A program made the position numbers and the translations under genes. From Mucidula mucida (Eukaryota > Basidiomycota > Agaricomycetes > Agaricales > Physalacriaceae), in contig JADNYV010000140.1 of assembly GCA_015501055.1 (NCBI GenBank), forward strand, positions 33,488-97,487: DNA of 64,000 bases, in the 5' to 3' direction. Below, one piece after another: positions 33,932-46,510 of this stretch (the first letter of the stretch is position 1; each line of letters starts with the position of its first letter). The notes beneath the pieces were generated by a model. That model did no database searches. It was given only the letters and a program-made list of their open reading frames with translations, and was not told the DNA's origin.

Positions 33932-36071
33932 GGCGGAAGGCCGGTGGGAAAAGAGATGTTCATTGGAGCATCGTTTTATAAGATTGCACGAAGAAGGATA
34001 GTCAGTGGACACGATGAATAGTACGGCACAGACTTCCGGTCTGTGCATGTGCCGATATGAGGACAACTTTAGAGCAGACTAAACCTTAAGAGGGACCAAG
34101 ACACAGGGTGACTTCGGAAAGACACGTTACAGTTTGAGGCGGGAAGAGGATCACGTCCCTATAGTACGTAGTCAGTAATGTGAACGCGAACAAAGGAGTT
34201 GAACTGAGTCTATATTGATAGAGGATTCGAGGTAACAGACTCGCGTGCTTCGGATCACTAGATCGCAACATATTTTGCTGTTGCTCGAGCGTGTGGAAAG
34301 AGGTAACATCATATTGCCTGCTCTGGGGACGAAGAGCGCGCAAGAGTGGTGGCTGCATTCCAGATGTTCGGAGGTTATACGAGCACTGTTGACGTTGGGT
34401 TCAAGGGATATTGCCTTCGGCATTCTCCGAAGCGGCACTAAACACCGTCCACGGCTGTGTATGTCTCGCTTATGTTATACGTACACGTGTAGCACGGATG
34501 TTATAGGTACACAGGCTCCGAATGTACACCTCGTCTGAAGACCACCATCATGTCTGCGCGGCTAGCCGAGTCCGCATACCTACATCTGGTGACCACCGCA
34601 TTTTGAACCACCAGCAGCCTCCAGATTCCAGTCTGATTGCTATTGATTGCGTTGACAAGCCCACATCGTCCGTTATCACTCGCCATCACTGTCACCGTAT
34701 TCCACGCATTGTGCATCATCAACCAGCCGTACATCACAGGATTTGGGATGAAGAGAGAAGTGTTTCGAACATTCTGGTCGTGATAGAGGGGATTGTAACA
34801 GGCCAGGCCGAGTTGGACGGTCAACGGACCGAGTATCCGCTCAAGAGCGCTGGGAGCCCAACATTCCGAGACGGTTTAGGTCATAACAGGCCAGGGAGGT
34901 TATAAGCGTGCTGAGTGCCCACCTCTACGTTCTGGGAGCCCAATGGCTGCCACTCATTCCTCACTCGACATATGTTTCCGCCGCCACCGCCGATCACATT
35001 GATTCCATTCGCACCCACCACTGTCATGGATTGCTATTGCACTCTGCCATTGTGTTGTGTAGGCATTCAGCAGATCAACCCGGAGGTTGATATTTTAGTT
35101 TGTATGGGATGTATGTCTCGCTTATGTTATACGTACACATGTAGCACGGATGTTATAGGTACACAGGCTCCGAATGTACACCTCGTCTGAAGACCACCAT
35201 CATGTCTGCGCGGCTAGCCGAGTCCGCATACCTACAGCTGTGAGGCTTTTAATGTTCACTGTATGCTGGGCGCCACCGACGGGGTACTCATTTAGACGAG
35301 GATTATGTGACAGCGTCGATAACAGTTGGCTGGTGGTTTGCATTCTTAACCATCATTAAGTCCGACCCCATCTCTGGATCAACGAATGAGGACGGCCCGG
35401 GCTTGTCATCTTGCTCAGCAGCTCATTAGTACTCGTAGTCGTAATCGTCGACTGGCATGGGTGTCAGCCAGAGAAAAAAAACACAGCCTGTAGGGACAGG
35501 ATGTGTGGGCCGCCATCACCACAGCGACTCAGGGAGTCAGGCCAATCCCCGTATTAGGCCAGTACGCTGCTATGTTGCCCATAAACAGCCCACCTCGTAG
35601 TCCCTTACATAGGATACGGGTAAGATTCTCTTACTCGTAGCTGTCTTGTAATACAAATGAGCCTGAGAGGCAGATTTTAGGAGCTAACACCAAGGGGAGT
35701 AGATCGGCGGATAGCCTGCCATCGGAATATGTCAGCTTACTGTCCTTTGGATGACCACCGGTGGTCAATTGGACCTGCGGCGCGAAAAGCTGATGCATTG
35801 TCCGTTTGCCCTCGTCGTCTACATCAGAGCTATCTCGACCGTCAATGATCGTTGTCAGTCGTCCGCATGTCACGAAGTTCTAACAGTATAAGTAGATGCA
35901 TAATGACCCTAATCATCGAAGCATTAAACACCATTTACCATGTTACATCGTCAAAAAGTGAGTAGTCAGATGTAACAGAGCCTAAGACGGTTATTCATGA
36001 ACGGCAATACTTCATGGTCTATGTACTAGCGAAAAAAAACTGTCTTATACATTTTAGCGCGCCACACATGT
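33932..36071. other. Intergenic region with a 126-bp direct repeat
   Basis: Between P450-1 and the 3' end of P450-2. It holds two copies of a 126-bp sequence (34459-34584 and 35111-35236) with about one difference. Short open frames exist (for example minus 35873-35631, TTIIDGRDSSDVDDEGKR...) but none is convincing. Confidence 0.5.
34459..35236 (+). repeat. Direct repeat pair of 126 bp
   Basis: The copies at 34459-34584 and 35111-35236 both begin GTATGTCTCGCTTATG and end GCATACCTACA. They may be LTR-like ends of a small non-autonomous element (the total would be about 778 bp) or a local duplication. They do not have TG...CA termini. Confidence 0.7.
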
Positions 36072-38164
36072 TCAGGTGATCAATGCCTCCGCCATACGCG
36101 ACCGGGGAGTGATCGAGCACTTGAATGGGACCGGGTGACTAGTAGACATGATATTCAATGAGCGTTACTGCGCGAAGAAAGGCACACAATTACTCACCAC
36201 AGCAGTCCCGATGTATACTCGCCGGACGGTTCGATTACTCTGCCTTGGGCATCGACAGCCTTGGTTATATTGAATACCGCAAACATATATGCGATGGCTA
36301 GCCAGATTGTATCTTCGGCGATGTCCTGGCCGGCGCAAATTCGGCGACCGAACCCAAAAGCAGCTGACGGGTGTGGAATGGAGGGATTCAGAATGCCATC
36401 AGCATTCAAGAAACGGCCTGGATTGAAGGTTTCAACGTCGTTGCCATAAACTGCTTTGTTATGGAGGATGGCCCTATCGAACTACCTGTTCAAAAGATAG
36501 CGAAGCGGATGCAGACTACGAACCATGCATTACCAAAGATGGTGGCTCCTTGGGGAATATGATAGCCGCGATATTCGTCGTCTTTGGTTACTCTGTGTGG
36601 TACAGCTTTATACAATGATTTTCAAGAACATGTCGAACATATTATGGACACACTTGCCCAGAGGACCCACGGGTCGCCACCGGAGGACTTCCTTCAAGAC
36701 CGCCTGAAGATATGGAAGCGTCTTGCGGTCACCAAAGTCAGGAAGACGGTCGTGCCCGACGATGCTATCTATATCGGTCTGCACTTTTTTCAAGATGTTC
36801 GGGTTCTGAACCATGGCCAAGATTGCGGTACTAATAGCCGAAACTGTCTATGCCAAATAAGTATTAGCTGTCGGATAAGGGGGAGAGCACTACTAACTGT
36901 ATCGGAGCCCGCTGCCCGAGATGGATCAACTTAGGAAGGATCACGAGAGCTTGTACTTACCTCCATAGGTCGTTGCCAGGACATTTCCTAGCATAAGCAT
37001 ATTAGTCTCTTTGGTATCAGCATCGGCTTCCTCCAGCTCTGAGATGATTTTCGACCCGACAGACGGTTTCGCGGTTCCGTCGGCCTTGGAGCCAGTCATT
37101 AGCTGGCCGACTCAAACGTTACAAGAAAGAACCAACCACAGCCTCTTCCAGAAACTTGAGTGGCGCATCGCGCATCGCAGTCACTGACTCCTTTGCTTCC
37201 TTCGCCCAAGTCTTGAAGCCCGCACCGGGTACCCAGGAGGGAACGAATCGGAGGATAGGCCAAGTGTCAACCAGGAATGCTCCAGGGCACCCCGCCACAG
37301 CGAGAGCATGCATACCCTTTTCAGCTTGAATGACGAAGGGATCGGTTTTGTCCTGGACTTCGATCCCATATGTGATTCGGAGAATAATCTGACCAGCGTA
37401 CCTGTACCCTCTCGTGGTGAGGATCACAAGTTCGGAACTTGGAATACTCACAATCGCACATCGTCCAAAAAGCGATCCGGCTTGTCTCTGATGCGGCGGA
37501 GCAAGTACTTAGCGGAATCCAGGATGTGTGGGTGTTGCGCGGCTGCGAGTATGGGGCCTCCTAGCGACTTGTGGAACATCTTGCGATGCTCTGTTCGGTT
37601 GGGTTGTACTTAGTGAGAGGAGTTCATAATAGAAGCCATACCTTTCCACTCCTCGCCGTACTTATGGAGCCCAAAATTCCATGTGAATCCGACCCTAGAA
37701 GAGATGAAGATGGCCGTGGAAAGATCATAACCGCTTACAATTCGTTGGCCATGAAGCAGGACGGCCTGTATTGGTAACATCAACTTGTGACAAGGCCAAG
37801 ACGTTCGACGACGAGTACCTGTCGGAATAAATCGAAGAGCGTTTGACGAATAACTCATTGGCTGCGTCGATGGTATTGACGACGATGAGATCTTGACCAG
37901 CAACGTTATAGTATACAATGTCGGAATCTACGGGTGCGATCAGTATACGGCACATTTCGAGCGGACAGAGTACCCACTGAGTTGCTCCCCAGCATCTTTG
38001 AACGCGATCCATGCATCGACGGTTGGAAAGTCGAGCAGATTGCCTATGAGGGGCAGTCCTTTAGGACCAGGTGGCAAGGGACGAGTTCGCCTTGATAAAG
38101 ACCAGAACAGAGTCCTAATCGCGAAAAGAGAAAATGCGGCTATGGCAATGGCGGGAAGAGACAT
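36072..38164 (-). CDS. Cytochrome P450 (P450-2), OrdA-like
   Basis: Same family and exon plan as P450-1. N-terminus MSLPAIAIAAFSLFAIRTLF, hinge [15 protein letters not shown]-helix EVLRWRPVGPLG, haem loop FGFGRRICAGQDIAEDTIW, C-terminus EALIT. The start is ATG 38164 and the stop codon is at 36072-36074. Exons and introns between about 37130 and 37700 are almost base-identical to P450-4 (49050-49620) in opposite orientation. About 510 aa, no lesion found. Substrate unknown. Confidence 0.85.
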
Positions 38165-39267
38165 GGTGGTTCATTGGAGCAGCAGCATGCTGTGGCCCTT
38201 ATAGAAGTCGGTGCGCATTAGGATACGATGAAATCGGTATAGCACGCGTTGTTTTCGAGACCGTGTGTACAGACTGTCAAGCCTTCACTAGATGTGAAGT
38301 AGTTGAAGACTCTGAATGACGTTTTGCTACGTACCGGGAAACCCGGCGATGCTGTCTGGGAAGCAAGTACGCTAACCAGAAATGAATTTAGGAGAAATGA
38401 AACGACCACGTTGAAGACTTTTCCAATGAGCGACGTCCTCTTGGATTGGGCCTCCCTTCCACAGAATATATTAGAGTCGCGATCAGACAATTTATCTCGG
38501 AAGAGGGCAAGAAACGTAACCACTAGAGACGGTCGAGTATTGAGTGGAGAACACCAACAGCAGCTCAGCCACAAACCACTCACCGACCACAAACAATCAT
38601 AAGTATTAAAGCGTAGAAGGCTCATTGATTACCTGTCAATCGCATGGCATGGATGATGGCGGCTTTATCCCACGTCCTCGGTTTACGAGACGAAGTAGTA
38701 CGAGGCAGGAACTGGGAAGGGTACAGGCTGGAGTTTTCCGTAAATGTGAACTTCGCGATCGGATGAATGAGTTGGAACACCCAGTTGGAATGTTGAGCTT
38801 ACATGCTACCGGGAGGAAGACTCTCCCTTGCACCACCTTGTTTCGGGCGCAACCCTGACGGCACGCGTCGCACGTTATGAAGCTTGGCAAGTCTGTTGGC
38901 GTGCCACCGACAAATTTCATGTCCACTGGGCACCGCGTCCTCACGGAGTCTTCGTTGTTCATTGCCCATCTTCTTAATCCATACCTTATAGTCTAGGAAG
39001 ACTTCATAAAAAATACCAGCTGAAAAACGGTGAGCTCGTTTAATACGCAAGCGGTGAGTTGAATAGAACTTACCTGGTGCAGTCGTCAATGGAACTCCCC
39101 AAACAAAGAGAAAAAATCGCAAGTGCAGGGAAGACGTACCAGGAATCTGCTCCAAACACCCACCAATCTTCACAGCCAGGTATCACAGGTATCATCCTCC
39201 GCATAATTTATAAAGTTAGAACGATGTAAGTAAATGTATAATAGCCCTATGTCACTGATATAATATA
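38165..39267. other. Region upstream of P450-2 and downstream of the LRR gene
   Basis: 38300-38600 is homologous (inverted) to 47960-48400 upstream of P450-4, so the duplication includes promoter DNA. At 38640-39170 a minus-strand open stretch (VDMKFVGGTPTDLPSFITCDACRQGC) looks partly coding, but no gene could be assembled. Confidence 0.4.
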
Positions 39268-42200
39268 CTAAGGCTCCTGCTGAATCCTCGACAGCGACGG
39301 GCCCAAACTAACCTTTGGGCTCGGGCTCGTGGGTATCGGACTCCCCTGGCCAGGCGGCGGGCTCCCTGTCGGCGATGAGACCAAGCTCATGATCGAGGAG
39401 CTCGAGCTCCGCGCGCGTGAGATGTACGGCCGCGGTGGCGGGGGCTTGTTGGTCTCCTCCTCCTTGTCCTCCTTCTCCGGATGTGGGCTCCCAGGATGTG
39501 GACTCCCGTTGCCGTTTGGCTGCGCATCTTCATCATCTGTATGTATCGGCCGTGGTGGCGGTCGCTCGACCATGGCTTCGAGGAGCTATTGATTGGTCGT
39601 CAATACAACGTCACATGGCAGATACAGTGAAACCAACCTCTTTACGGAGATCCTCTCCTGCATATTCTCCTTCCATCTCTTCTGGACCAAGGAGGACAGC
39701 ACCCTTCCTGAACACTTCACCTTCCTCTGCAACCCAGCTCCGTGACCTGAAACCATTCAGGACAAGCTACGTATAGTCAAAGAGTACTCACCGATGCTCG
39801 ACAATATTCTCATCCTCCTCGTCTTCACCCTCACCATCATCCGGAATGACACTGGGAAATTTCTTTCCCTCCGGATCTTCGTCCTCTTCTTTGTCGCGAG
39901 TATTCATCAACGCGCTCGTCGGACTCAACACCTTCTCAAACTCCGGATCCGCCCTCGCCTTCCCCTTGTCGATGCGTGGCGTCGATGGGTCCTCCTCTTC
40001 TATAGTCGAGCCCATCAACAAGGGCGACGGACGAGGAGACACCCTGGGCGAAGGCAAACCATTCAAGCGAACTCCAAGCCCCTGCAAGCTCAATATCGGG
40101 CGCTGCTTCAAATTCTCCACCTTTCCAACCAACTCGGTGAGCTCATCATGCATCGCAAACAGCTCCTCCATGCGCTCTGGGTCCTCCGTCGCCTGTATCA
40201 CCACACCCAACTCCTCGATAATAGCCCGGACGCGCTTGGCCACTTCCTTCGGCACAGGAATAACAGATATTTCCTGAGGATACGCCGGTGGATGCAAAAT
40301 ATGCTGCATCTGAGTGATACTTGCACGCGCCCGTACAACGATGTCGCCCCCGACCGTCTCCTCCATCCGTATCCGCTTCGCAAGCTCGCTATCATCGAGA
40401 ATGCCCCACACCTTCTTCCCTGCGCTATCGCCACCATCCACACCATCCGCTTCCTCGGCCCGTTTCTGCGCCTCTTCGGTGTTACGAACACACGAACCGA
40501 GGATGCCGCGACAGCAACGCGCAAACTCCTCGTCGCCGGGTGGAACATCGAGATCGAGGCATCGTAGCACTCTGTTCGCTTTCATTCCCGACTCCAGCGC
40601 AATAACAGACGCCAAGTCTAATTGATTTTGCGTCAAATCAAGGTGCAGCAGAGACATCGATTCGGGGAGAAATTCGGCAAGGGCAATAGCGCCTACAGAG
40701 CTGAGAAGAGTTGACGATAAGAATAATCGCTTCAACGCCGTGTTGAGCGTAAATGCGGTTCTTAAGGATTGTATCTAGGAGAAGTGAGTATTGATAACGT
40801 TAAATTGAGATCAACACACCCCCTCCAAACCCGCCGCACATGGGTTTCGGCTCAAATCTAAAGTCTCCAAGCTGGAATTGTACTTGAGCGCTTCGGCGAT
40901 TGCAACTAGTCCGGCAGAGTCCAGTTTGTTCTCGCTGAGATTGAGCACCTTGAGTGTCCGATTGCGCTTGAGCACCTGAGCCAAGAATGTGATGCCCTGC
41001 TTGAGATCATTGCCCTTCAGATCGAGGGTTCTGAGAGCGCCAACGCGCGGGAGTGCGTCCAGCGCCCGTACTTTGTCAAGGAGAGCTGCACTAGGTCCGG
41101 AATGTGGATGTGACGAAGGCAAGGGACTCTGACGTGCCGTTATCCCGCCTTGACTGGACGAAGTTAGAATGGGCACAGGGTGACCAGACGCGCTGAGTGG
41201 GTTAATTTGTGGCGCCGGGGCTGTACCTCGCTTGGAGCGAGGAACATACGGTGTATAAGTGGTCTGTAAACCGGTGGGTGGATGTCGAGGAGGGGGTAGT
41301 ACTGGTCCGGCGTGCGGTAATGGTGTAGCAGGCGGGGAAAGAGGAAGAGAGGTCGCCGAGGACGCTGGCGAAGACGTTGAAGAGGACGACGCAGAATTAA
41401 GGTAGACGGAATTTGTGGTGGAGGATGAGGGAGACATTGGTACAACGTCGGGATAGTCCCTTATCATTAGGGCAAGGGCGACCGCGCCTGTCGCGTTTAT
41501 GCGATTGTATCGTAGAGATATATTGCGCAGCGACGAAGTCCGCACAGCGCGTGCTGGAGATGGGTAAGGTTCAGCAGGTAGGTTTAAGCTTGAACGTACA
41601 AAGGGCTTCTAGGGCTCCTGGTCTTAATGAACAGTCGTCGAGCCGCAGTGATGCCAGCCCCGCCTGGGGTGGAGATTTGAGTGCCGCCACGATGTACTCT
41701 ATTGATTTTTTGTCGAGAGGATTTTGGGAGAGGTCGAGGAATTGGAGGGAGTCGGACTGTAGAACAAAGTGAGCATATCTCTCCGGTGCAGTCAATGGTA
41801 TACCTTTTCAAGGTAAGCGCCTATTAGCCTGAACGCGGTCGTTTTTAACCGGCGATTGGACGCCACGGAGAGGAAAGAGAGGGAATTTGGTATCAGCAGC
41901 GAATGCAGCATGGGTTTCAGGACCTGTCATACGGTCAACCTCGCCGACAAAATAACACGATGGCGCGTACATGTTCGTCGAGGTCGCACTCTTTAAAGAC
42001 GAGTTTTCGGAGCCCCCATTCGATGGTGAATACATCGGACAAGATAGACGCAGATGTTAGAGTCAGTTGTATACCCGACAAGTCCACTGTCCGCGGATTG
42101 GTCGTCGCCGCATGCTGAGAGGTGGTCAGCGACGACGACGACGACAAGGGCGGGAAACCGTACCTTGAACGCAGCGCTGACACTGGGATCCGGCTGCTCG

Positions 42201-42640
42201 TCGCATCCAGCACAACATTCCTTGTAGAAACTGTCCACCTTGTCCATGCTCCACCACTCGTCGCCGGGGAGCTCGCCGTCGATGCTTACGCTCGACGACG
42301 ACACGGAATCGCCCCGTACAACTCGCGCCCTTCTCTCCATTTCTCGCACTTCGATGGCGCGCTTCTCCTCCTTTAGACCAGCCATCGACGGCGGGTTAAA
42401 CGACGAAATTGGATATACCGTCGCGATTTGCGGCAGAATAAAGTGGGCCCGCTTAAGCGGTTCGTCCGCGTTGCTGCCATTACCGCCTCCAGGTAGATTT
42501 TGTGTCGGTAAAAACCTCGTAAACCGCGAGAATAGAGACTGCTGCTGAGGCGCGGCTTTCTTGAGTATACTCTTACCGGGAATGGGGATTGTCACTGCGC
42601 TCGACGACGGCGAGCCCGACGAACACGACGACGACGACAT
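39268..42640 (-). CDS. Leucine-rich-repeat protein, PPP1R37-like, 1013 aa
   Basis: Eight exons (42640-42164, 42114-41971, 41923-41804, 41756-41600, 41553-40820, 40774-39792, 39746-39638, 39585-39268) join to exactly 1014 codons. The N-terminus is Ser-rich with GKSILKK and KRAHFILPQ, which resembles a PP1-docking (RVxF-like) segment. The middle has ribonuclease-inhibitor-type repeats (LQFLDLSQNPL, LRNISLRYNRIN, LRTLDLKGNDL, LKVLNLSENKL, LETLDLSRNPC, LLHLDLTQNQL) interrupted by a Ser/Pro insert of about 140 residues. The C-terminus is acidic, then proline-rich and disordered. PPP1R37-type proteins regulate protein phosphatase 1; the assignment here is by layout and motif only. The start is the first ATG in frame; a longer N-terminus through an upstream exon cannot be excluded. 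Confidence 0.8.
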
Positions 42641-44069
42641 GGGCGCATTCAGCTCGTCGACGACGAAAATGGCGGTGACGGCAGGTCGGCGACACGATAA
42701 TATCAGGGGTGTTTGCACAGCCACTGCTTCATCGTCCCCACGTGGCTCTAGGGGCTCGTTGATGTCGCCTTCATCATCAACCAAGTCTCCGTTCGCGTCT
42801 TTCGGTAAACATGATGCACCTCATAGAAATGGGGCTGTCGTTGCATCCTAATGATGCGCTTGTGTTTCTTGAGCCTTTCTCTCCCAATATATGCGTTGGA
42901 ATCGTTAGTGATTATATCAAATCTCTTCAGAAACTACAGCTCTATCCTTGATTCCGAAAGCTCCCCTCGTCTGTACTACCAATGCCACAAGTTCGCCGTA
43001 TACACTTGTTGACTCAATTGAACACGGCCTCTATCTCTGAGTCCAACTGGCATACACATCCAATGATCTGGAAGCTTCAAGACGCCTGCGACGTGCATCA
43101 AATGTCACGGAGCACCTAAGACTCGGGAGTGCAATATCTCTTGACACAACAGGGGAACCAAATTTCCGAACTCGCGGAGGAAGTCCCTGAGGAAAATTAT
43201 TTTCCTCGGTATCTTCCCCATTCGAGGAAATTGAATTTCCTCAGCGTAAGAAGCCACCGAGGAAACCTGATTTCCTCAAAGTATTTCCTCAGCTGAGGAA
43301 ATTGGCTTCGCCACTTGTGTGACCAGGATTTTACAACCCGCAGACGGTGTAATGAACTGCAAGAAGGTGAGCGACGCCCAGGATTAGAATGCCTACGAAT
43401 GACAACCAGCATTGCATAGTGGGTGCTGCAGTGCGGCGGTGAAAAGAGGCCTGATTATGCTTCACATGAAGTAAGAGGTACAACAGAGCCAGTAAGCAGT
43501 GTATGCCCGTTGTCCGAGAATTGAAGCGCAAAGCCTTGAATGGTCTGGAAGAGCCGTGCACTGGCAAGAAACCGTTGGGGACATGAAAATTAGCGTCGAG
43601 TCGTCGTATCCCTATGCCTATTCATTCTGCGCTTTGATTGCAGTTGGAAACAAGATGCAGATCAAAAAGGGAAGGAGCACGATCAGTTGCCGGATGCCAC
43701 TGCGCTAACGAATTCAGGCGCCTAATCCACATCTTGAAGTAGACTCGTTCACAAATGGACTCGGAGAGCAATCGACTGTAAAGAATGTTCCGGACACCAC
43801 AATCTGGGCATCCAAATTAAGCTTTCAATTCATTCAAACTAATCGCTGAATACCCATGTACGTCTTAAAGCCACGTCTTACCTCCTACTAGTCTCGGATA
43901 CTAGCGGATCTCCTTACGTTGCTATCTCTCGATAGCGTGTGGCATGCCAGAAACAGTCTCGATATCAGAACGTGAGCAACTCCGAGGCTTTACGGCGCTG
44001 CCTGGCGATATTCTTTTAGGCCTAAATCCACTCATGATGCAATTCACGGAGCATCCTGCCTTCCCCCTC
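42641..44069. other. Intergenic region with GAGGAAAT palindromes
   Basis: 5' region shared by the LRR gene and P450-3. It carries a cluster of inverted GAGGAAAT motifs at 43176-43305. No supported gene. Confidence 0.5.
43176..43305. repeat. Cluster of GAGGAAAT/ATTTCCTC palindromes
   Basis: About eight copies of GAGGAAA or its complement within 130 bp. They form three near-perfect palindromes: one around 43231 (GAGGAAATT GAATTTCCTC), one around 43258, and ATTTCCTCAGCTGAGGAAAT at about 43283-43302. It may be a small inverted-repeat element or an array of protein-binding sites. Confidence 0.6.
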
Positions 44070-46160
44070 ATGACTCTCTCCGTCGTCGAGTTGAGCCTCA
44101 TTGGCACAATATCTCTCGTTGTGCTAAAGGCTCTGTTCTTTCCGCGACGGGCTCGTCCTCTGCCGCCTGGTCCCAAAGGTCTGCCATTGGTAGGCAATCT
44201 GTTCAACTTTCCCGCCGTCGAGGAGTGGATCGTCTTCAAGGATCTCGGGGAGCAGTATAGTAATATACATCCTTTTCAGCAAGCGATGAGTGTGCACTGA
44301 TTTTGTTCGTAGATTCTGATATCATATACTACAACGTTGCTGGCCAGGACATCGTTGTCGTCAATACCATCGAGGCTGCTAATGAGCTGTTCATCAAACG
44401 GTCGTCAATCTACTCGGACAAGTAAATCATTCAGCACTTCGCGTTCTACCAAGTTGATACTGTCAATCCAGGCCGTCCTTTCTCATGCTCACCACAATGT
44501 GACTCGTTATCGACTGTCCAGTGCTCGTCTTAACACTTATCTAGGGTAGGGTTTAAGTGGCACTTTGCTTTCTATCCGTATGGCGAGCAATGGAAGGGTG
44601 AGCTTTTTCTTACTACCCAGGTTTGTTTTTACTAACTGCACATCCGAATTACAGAACATCGCAAAGTGTTCCACAAGTCTCTAGAAGGCCCCGTGCTCGC
44701 AGCCGTGCAACACCCGCACATCCTCGATTCTGCTAGGTACTTACTCCGTCGGATCCGAGACAAACCGGATCGCTTCATGGAGGACTTACGCCTGTACGTG
44801 CTAGAATTCGCCTAACGTGTCACAGTCGAATCTCACCAATGATTATAGGTACGCTGGCCAGATTATTCTCCGCATCGCGTACGGAATAGAAGTTCTTGAC
44901 GATACCGATCCCTTCATCATCCAAGCTGAAAAGGGCATGCACGCTCTGTCCATCGCAGGGCGCGCCGGAGCGTTCTTAGTCGACACTTGGCCTATCCTCC
45001 GATTCGTGCCCTCTTGGGTACCCGGTGCGGGCTTCAAGACGTGGGCAAAGGAGGCAAACAAATCAGTTACCGCGATGCGCGATGCGCCACTCAAGTTCGT
45101 GGAGAAGGCTGTCGTTTGTTCTTTTCGTAATTGCTACAAACTCTGTCTGACTTGCGAAGATCGATGGAACCGCGCAACCTTCTGTCGGGTCACAAATTCT
45201 TTCAGAGTTTGAGGAAGCCGGTACTGATACTGAGGAGAATAAATTCATGTTGGGAAACGTCTTGGCTTCGGCTTATGCAGGTACGCGCATGCTGCTGAAT
45301 CAAACCTTCTAGATTATTCACGTCGTCAAACAGCTGGGTCTGATACAGTTAGTGATGCTCCCTCTGTCGATAACAACGAATCAAGTTTGTCATAGACAGT
45401 TGCGGCGCTTGCTACCGCAATCCTGGCCATGGTTCAGAACCCGGACATCCTGAAACATGTGCAAGTCGACATAGATAACATCGTCGGACACGACCGTCTT
45501 CCAGATTTCAGTGACCGAAAGGAACTCCCATATCTTGAGGCGCTCGTGAAAGAAGTCCTCCGGTGGCGACTCGTGTTGCCTTTGGGTAAGTGTGTAAACG
45601 ATATATCTCGGCGTGTGACTGAAGGTGTTATGCGCAGCGGTACCTCACAGAGTAACCCAGGACGACGAGTATGGCGGCTTCCATATTCCCAAAGGTGCCA
45701 CCATTGTTGGCAATGCATGGTCAGTCTCTGCGAAAAGCGTCCTCTCAACTTCACGAATCTTGATGCAGGGCTATCCTCCACAACAAAGTCGTGTACGGCG
45801 ACGACGTTGAGAAATTCAATCCAGACCGCTTCTTGAACGCTGACAGTAGCCTTAACCGTTCCATTCCCCACCCCTCAGCTGCATTTGGATTCGGTCGCCG
45901 GATTTGCGTAGGCCAGGACATTGCCGAGGATAGTATCTGGATAGGCATGGCGTCCATGTTCGCAGCATTCGACATAAGGAAGGCCATCGACAAACAAGGC
46001 AGAGTAATCGAGCCATCCGGGGAATTCACATCGGGAATGCTTTGGTGAGTATTTTTGCGCCTGTCTTTGGGCAGTGACGCTCATTGACTTTAGTCACCCG
46101 GTCCCGTTCAAGTGCTCGATCACGCCCCGCTCGCGGATGGCAGAGGCTTTGATCGCATAA
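44070..46160 (+). CDS. Cytochrome P450 (P450-3), OrdA-like, 510 aa
   Basis: Twelve exons (44070-44259, 44313-44421, 44472-44498, 44545-44597, 44655-44793, 44849-45113, 45160-45280, 45334-45347, 45396-45585, 45638-45719, 45769-46044, 46094-46160) sum to exactly 511 codons. Exon 8 is only 14 nt and carries most of the I-helix GSDT. Membrane anchor MTLSVVELSLIGTISLVVL, hinge [15 protein letters not shown]-helix EVLRW, haem loop FGFGRRICVGQ. The micro-exon splits the oxygen-activation motif just as in P450-1 and -4, which supports the model. ER monooxygenase with unknown substrate. The ATG at 44070 is chosen by alignment with the sister genes. Confidence 0.9.
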
Positions 46161-46510
46161 ACGGCTTGAAGACATACAAGTGGTGCCACCACTGTGGCGC
46201 ACAACTGTTATAACAGCGAGATCTTTTCCTACATAGACCCCGTATTTTTGCAGTTCATGAATGACCGACCTAGTCGCTGTTACATGATGTTTGAGACTTC
46301 ATTGTCAAGCTGACGCTCGGCGAACGACGATTCAATATGGTATATGGTAAATCGTATTGGACCAGGTACGGGACTGTGATTACAAGGGTTTGGGTGTGAT
46401 TAGTCCCTCAGTGTGCGGTGCTGTTTATGTCATTCCGGCACAACCTGAGATTCGAGCACTGACGTACTGTTGCATTCGTAAAATGCTGACTGTTTGTTCG
46501 AGTCTAGTGA
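46161..46510. other. Intergenic region
   Basis: The 3' flank of P450-3. I see no gene or repeat. Confidence 0.5.

Noticed and set aside
43331..43567. Small hydrophobic membrane protein on the minus strand
   Set aside because: No ATG start and no splice-supported extension; probably chance.
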